Below, in pieces: positions 7,799 through 10,076 of a DNA stretch of 10,076 bases. A program made the position numbers and the translations under genes. The notes under the pieces were generated by a model that was not told where the DNA came from, did not search any database, and saw only the letters and a list, made by a program, of their open reading frames with translations. Source of the DNA: CAYGAW01 sp964492135 (GTDB lineage: Bacteria; Chloroflexota; Anaerolineae; UBA7937; B3-Chlor); NCBI GenBank assembly GCA_964492135.1, contig CAZBJW010000168.1, positions 1 to 10,076 on the forward strand. Reading direction: 5' to 3'. Position 1 is the stretch's first letter, and the number at the start of each line of letters is the position of its first letter.

Positions 7799-7873
7799 AT
7801 GCTCATGAATGACAAGTCTATGGGAAGAGCAGAATCCAGAGTTCCCGAATCTAACAATCAAGGAGGCAAATGA
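7799..7873 (+). CDS. 24-codon leader ORF coupled to the repeat protein
   Basis: A short ORF starting at ATG 7799 (or at the in-frame ATG 7805) behind a strong AAGGAGG (7790-7796). It encodes MLMNDKSMGRAESRVPESN plus a few residues and stops at TGA 7871-7873. The stop shares its final A with the ATG at 7873 of the repeat protein (TGATG), and the last codons (CAA GGA GGC) themselves form the repeat protein's Shine-Dalgarno. This layout is typical of translational coupling. The peptide is hydrophilic with no run of a single amino acid, so a classic attenuation leader is not supported. It may be a real small protein or a device that controls access to the second ribosome binding site. Confidence 0.5.
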   Translation: MLMNDKSMGRAESRVPESNNQGGK

Positions 7874-8625
7874 TGTCAGCAGGTTCAGTTGTTGTCAAGG
7901 CATGGTCCAACCGGTACTTGGTCGCTATGACCATCTTGGCGGTCGGGTTGATCGTGAGTATTCTTGTGGTCGCCCTTCCGCGAGTAGTAACCCAGTCAGC
8001 CGCTGTTGTTGCCGAGAACGAGGACAGCATACAACGTGGTATTGATGCCAGCGCTGCCCGGTACACAGCCTTGGCCGCATACCATAGCGCGAAGAATGAC
8101 GGCCTACGGCGTGGTCTTGATGCCAGCGCTGCGCGGTACACAGCCATGGCCGGATACTATGCCGCAGAGAAAGACGGCCTGCAGCGTGGTCTTGATGCCA
8201 GCGCTGCGCGGTACAGTGCGATGGCCGCATACTATGCTGCGAAGAACGACGCAGTACAGCGTGGGATCGATGCCAGTGCCGCCCGGAACAGAGCTCTGGG
8301 TGCGTACCACGTCGCCAAGAATGACCCCGTACAGCGTGGAATTGACGCCAGCGCCGCCCGGNNNNNNNNNNNNNNNNNNNNNNNNNNNNNNNNNNNNNNN
8401 NNNNNNNNNNNNNNNNNNNNNNNNNNNNNNNNNNNNNNNNNNNNNNNNNNNNNNNNNNNNNACGCCAGCGCCGCCCGGAACACTGCACTGGCAGCGCACT
8501 ATGCCGGGAGGGCTGACGCCATCCAGCGTGGCATTGATGCCAGCGCTGCCCGGTACAGCGCCTTGGCCGAGTACTACGCAGCTCAAGGGGAGAAGAGAGC
8601 GGTCTCGGAGTCCGTGAGCCAATGA
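7873..8625 (+). CDS. Single-pass membrane protein with tandem 25-residue Ala/Tyr-rich repeats (contains assembly gap)
   Basis: The N-terminus has a short positively charged stretch (KAWSNRY), then one hydrophobic helix at about residues 16-36, predicted N-in/C-out. After a short spacer come at least six copies of an exact 25-residue unit with core QRGIDASAARYTALAAY and an end like AAKNDGL. Complete units begin at 8032, 8107, 8182, 8257 and 8524; one more is interrupted by the gap. DASAAR is invariant, position 11 is Tyr or Asn, and the turn region carries the charges and Gly. The units look like one helix plus a turn, giving a helical rod or stack outside the membrane. I do not recognise the family, and no enzyme motif is seen. 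ATG 7873 is preferred over 7870 because AGGAGG at 7861-7866 is 6 bases away. Alanine bias and repeats could allow length variation. Confidence 0.75.
   Translation: MSAGSVVVKAWSNRYLVAMTILAVGLIVSILVVALPRVVTQSAAVVAENEDSIQRGIDASAARYTALAAYHSAKNDGLRRGLDASAARYTAMAGYYAAEKDGLQRGLDASAARYSAMAAYYAAKNDAVQRGIDASAARNRALGAYHVAKNDPVQRGIDASAARXXXXXXXXXXXXXXXXXXXXXXXXXXXXXXXXXXASAARNTALAAHYAGRADAIQRGIDASAARYSALAEYYAAQGEKRAVSESVSQ
8032..8598 (+). repeat. Tandem 75-bp coding repeats
   Basis: Period 75 bp, in phase with codons. Units start at 8032, 8107, 8182, 8257 and 8332 (cut at 8361 by the gap); the array resumes at 8462 and the last full unit is 8524-8598. The best-kept block is GATGCCAGCGCTGCSCGG, coding DASAAR. 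Third positions differ between units (for example GCGCTG versus GCCGCC) while residues stay the same, suggesting selection on the protein. Confidence 0.85.
8362..8461. other. Assembly gap of exactly 100 N inside the repeat array
   Basis: The round length marks a scaffolding placeholder of unknown real size. The bases just left (8345-8361) and just right (8462-8478) are the same 17-mer, ACGCCAGCGCCGCCCGG, so the two contigs may in fact overlap. A 100-base gap would break the 25-residue period. Confidence 0.95.
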
Positions 8626-8734
8626 CGTGGGGTCGCCGTACCTAGGCCCTTGCCGCATCAGCGGAGAGGGGGGCTGAGGCGGACTTCGCGGACCTGAGGC
8701 GGGAGGCGTCCTCCTCCGCCCGTTGCGGAATCGT

Positions 8735-8769
8735 GAACCTCCCGAAGGTTCTAAACCTTCGGGAGGTTC
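8735..8769. repeat. Perfect palindromic hairpin, copy 1
   Basis: Left arm GAACCTCCCGAAGGTT (8735-8750), loop CTA, right arm AACCTTCGGGAGGTTC (8754-8769): 16 perfect pairs. It sits about 110 bases after the repeat-protein stop. No T-tract follows, so it is a terminator without a U-tail, a REP-like dispersed palindrome or an mRNA end-protecting element. A second copy is at 9904-9934. Confidence 0.8.
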
Positions 8770-8967
8770 GCACGTTGGGAGACCGTCCAGCCATACTCCG
8801 GCTCCACAGAGTACGCTCCTGCCCTGGCGAAGCTGGAACGGTTACCATTTTCTCGGCAACCACGCAACCGACCGATTGACATCGGACCTGTTCCACGTCA
8901 TGCAGAACTCACGCTCGGTCGCCCCGTTGACCGGGATGGAGCTGCGGCAAATTGGCTTCAATTGCAC

Positions 8968-8973
8968 TATAAT
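8968..8973 (+). promoter_or_regulatory. Possible -10 element ahead of the small membrane gene
   Basis: A consensus TATAAT, but the 16-18 base upstream window has no good -35 (GCGGCA at best). If used, it would give a leader of about 155 bases to the ATG at 9136. Confidence 0.3.
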
Positions 8974-9044
8974 CACGCAGAGGTAGTCCTGGCCACTCGC
9001 AGTAGTACGGCCCGTGCTTCGAATCGTCTCCGACGTTTCGATGT

Positions 9045-9095
9045 GTGGAGGGGACTCTCCACGACTGGCGGCAGGCCACGGGGCTGAGAAAGTCC
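9045..9095 (+). other. Possible structured 5' leader of the 59-residue gene
   Basis: GTGGAG (9045-9050) pairs with CTCCAC (9057-9062) around loop GGGACT. The loop's GGACT (9052-9056) is complementary to AGTCC at 9091-9095, so a pseudoknot or alternative fold is possible about 40 bases before the ribosome binding site. It matches no riboswitch class I know. Confidence 0.25.
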
Positions 9096-9135
9096 GGAGA
9101 AGACTCAAGGCGATACTTGTACAAAGGAGGTTGAG

Positions 9136-9315
9136 ATGAAACTGAGTGCTCCGAAGATGATCACTTGGTTGGTCGCCCTCATCGTGGGGGTGATCGGTAT
9201 ACTCATCCATGTGGGATCGCTGTCCATAGTGGCCGTGCCCTTTGGGCTTGGCTTCTGGCTGGTGGTAGTGGCGTTCGTGCTGCTACTTGTCGCCACCTTG
9301 CTGAAGGGGTTGTAG
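9136..9315 (+). CDS. 59-residue two-helix membrane protein of unknown function
   Basis: Starts MKLSAPKMITWLVALIVGV and ends LLKGL. Two hydrophobic helices (about residues 9-25 and 36-56) are joined by a short loop with Pro and Gly, and basic residues sit at both ends, predicting a hairpin with both termini in the cytoplasm. AAAGGAGG at 9123-9130 lies 5 bases before the ATG, a near-ideal site that makes the gene convincing despite its size. The MKLSAPK start and LLKGL end recall small unnamed proteins I associate with Chloroflexota and other bacteria; no function is known to me. It is followed 121 bases later by the duplicated-domain gene, in the same direction and perhaps in one transcript. 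Confidence 0.75.
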   Translation: MKLSAPKMITWLVALIVGVIGILIHVGSLSIVAVPFGLGFWLVVVAFVLLLVATLLKGL

Positions 9316-9436
9316 TCAGTCAACTCGGTGCGCGGGCCGACATCTTACACGTAGGCCCCGGTGAGGGTGCGGCCCGCGTCCGCAATCAGAGCTACGTGCT
9401 TCGCACCGGCAGCATAGACACGAAAGAGACAAGGAG

Positions 9437-9817
9437 ATGGAGGAACTCATAAAGCTGGTCTCCAAGCAGACCGGTCTTTCCGATGACATGGCCGAGAAGG
9501 GCGTGGGGATGGTAGCCGGCTTTCTTCAGGGACAGCTACCATCTGCGGTCGGCGGTCAGATCGACGACGTGTTGGCCATAAAACCTAGCAGCGCTCCGAA
9601 GAAGGCGAAGACCACTGGAGACCTGGTCAAGCTGATCTCCAAAGAAACCGGGCTTCCCGAGACCATGGCGGAGAAGGTTCTGGGAGTGGTGCTGGGCTAT
9701 CTCAAGAAGAACCTGCCAGAGCCGCTCGGTGGCGCAGCCAATATGCTGCTAGGTGGCGCCGGAGGTGCAGGCGGCGCAGGTTTGGACCAGCTCCTGGGAG
9801 GCATGCTGGGCCGGTAG
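9437..9817 (+). CDS. 126-residue protein with an internally duplicated helical domain and Gly-rich tail
   Basis: Two halves align with an offset of 59 residues. Residues 3-46 (ELIKLVSKQTGLSDDMAEK, ending QLPSAVGGQIDDVL) match residues 62-105 (DLVKLISKETGLPETMAEK, ending NLPEPLGGAANMLL). Each half looks like a small all-helical unit with a KxTGL turn and an LP motif, loosely similar to DUF2267/DUF937/DUF2780-type domains; I cannot choose among them. The halves are joined by a Lys/Pro/Ser linker. The C-terminus is Gly/Ala rich (GGAGGAGGAGLDQLLGGMLGR), suggesting a flexible or self-associating tail. No signal peptide or membrane helix, so probably cytoplasmic. AAGGAG directly abuts the ATG with no spacing, which is unusual; AAAGAG a little upstream may serve instead. 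No other start is in frame. Confidence 0.7.
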   Translation: MEELIKLVSKQTGLSDDMAEKGVGMVAGFLQGQLPSAVGGQIDDVLAIKPSSAPKKAKTTGDLVKLISKETGLPETMAEKVLGVVLGYLKKNLPEPLGGAANMLLGGAGGAGGAGLDQLLGGMLGR

Positions 9818-9903
9818 TGTCGTCCGAGGGGTGTCGGAAAGCACTCATCAAGTGCGGCACAGAGGGCTGGTGCCGGACACGTTGAAGGGAAAGCTTATGC
9901 TGA

Positions 9904-9934
9904 ACCTCTCGAAGGTTCTGAACCTTCGAGAGGT
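9904..9934. repeat. Perfect palindromic hairpin, copy 2
   Basis: Left arm ACCTCTCGAAGGTT (9904-9917), loop CTG, right arm AACCTTCGAGAGGT (9921-9934): 14 perfect pairs. It lies between two convergent genes (ends at 9817 and 9939), the right place for a bidirectional terminator. Relative to copy 1 one base pair is swapped on both arms (C-G to T-A), keeping the stem intact. Confidence 0.8.
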
Positions 9935-9938
9935 CTAC

Positions 9939-10076
9939 TTAATAGGCCGGCACGCGGCCGTGGGCGACCTGGCCCCGCGCGGAGCGGTAGCCGATCTCCC
10001 AGTAGGGTGCCCAGGCTAGGGTGACCAGTTCGACTTTGATGTCGCTGCGGCGGGGCTTGACTGTGTAGGTCTGGAT
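9939..10076 (-). CDS. C-terminal 45 residues of an unidentified protein, cut by window edge
   Basis: An open minus-strand frame enters from the right edge and ends at TAA (9939-9941). The visible tail includes PRRSDIKVELVTLAWAPYWE and ends GRVPAY. GC-rich third positions and the clean stop just past hairpin copy 2 support real coding. The LAWAPYW stretch faintly recalls the ends of HerA/DUF87-type ATPases, but this is a weak impression and I would leave it unnamed. It is convergent with the duplicated-domain gene. Confidence 0.5.
   Translation of the reverse strand: MQTYTVKPRRSDIKVELVTLAWAPYWEIGYRSARGQVAHGRVPAY

Larger units (their letters stand above)
8626..9135. other. Non-coding spacer with hairpins and a probable leader
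   Basis: 510 bases without a convincing gene. A GC-rich hairpin lies at 8698-8720 (GGCGG and GAGG pairing with CCTC and CCGCC, CT bulge). The large palindrome is at 8735-8769. TATAAT occurs at 8968-8973. GTGGAG/CTCCAC pairs at 9045-9062. Minus-strand frames here lack ribosome binding sites and family signals. Confidence 0.5.

Noticed and set aside
8362..8461. Coding sequence through the gap
   Set aside because: These are 100 unknown bases; the frame agreement across them has a one-in-three chance and the repeat period shows the length is wrong.
8032..8598. CRISPR-like array
   Set aside because: The 75-bp repeats are contiguous, in codon phase and vary at third positions; there are no spacers, so this is a coding repeat.
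9083..9100. GAGAAAGTCCGGA resembling the conserved 5' segment of RNase P RNA
   Set aside because: Only this short string matches; the other conserved RNase P regions are absent and a coding gene starts 36 bases later.
8842..9210. Minus-strand 122-codon ORF over the spacer and the 59-residue gene
   Set aside because: No ribosome binding site, no recognisable domain, and it runs antisense into a well-supported small gene.

Overview
The window is a metagenome-style scaffold piece, with a 100-N gap at 8362-8461. It probably comes from a Chloroflexota bacterium, perhaps Anaerolineae-like. That is an inference from protein style: SARP/BTAD-ATPase-TPR regulators beginning MTHLSLSLLGPFQV, a lipoprotein with Pro/Thr linkers between beta domains, and small membrane proteins of a kind I associate with that phylum. 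No rRNA or marker gene is present to confirm it.

Left part (1-2190): the 3' end of a multi-pass GT-C glycosyltransferase runs off the left edge. A doubtful 33-codon ORF follows. Next is a well-started but broken SARP-type regulator (1655-1924), whose N-terminal DNA-binding domain loses homology after about 65 codons and ends in a terminator-like hairpin.

Middle (2189-7636, all minus strand): a secreted lipoprotein (2189-3619) has a good extended -10 promoter. Beyond a 474-base gene-poor gap lies a complete 1180-residue SARP/BTAD-AAA-TPR regulator (4094-7636) with intact Walker A and B motifs.

Right part (7637-10076): the regulator is divergent from a small transcription unit. The spacer between them holds four head-to-tail 11-bp repeats. 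These sit just upstream of the regulator's own -35 and occupy the -35 zone of the divergent extended -10 promoter, which is the architecture known for SARP operators. The divergent unit encodes a 24-codon leader ORF, coupled by a TGATG overlap to a single-pass membrane protein made of exact 25-residue Ala/Tyr-rich repeats. The assembly gap lies inside this repeat array, and both flanks carry the same 17 bases. Further right are a 59-residue two-helix membrane protein, a 126-residue protein with an internally duplicated helical domain, and the C-terminal end of a convergent gene cut by the window edge. Two copies of a nearly perfect palindromic hairpin (8735-8769 and 9904-9934) flank this small-gene section and differ by a compensatory base-pair change.

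Working model (inference): a STAND-like SARP regulator senses a signal through its ATPase/TPR part, autoregulates, and switches on a coupled leader plus a surface-exposed repeat protein through the shared tandem-repeat operator. The two small downstream genes have their own ribosome binding sites, and may have their own promoter, and are only loosely tied to this circuit.
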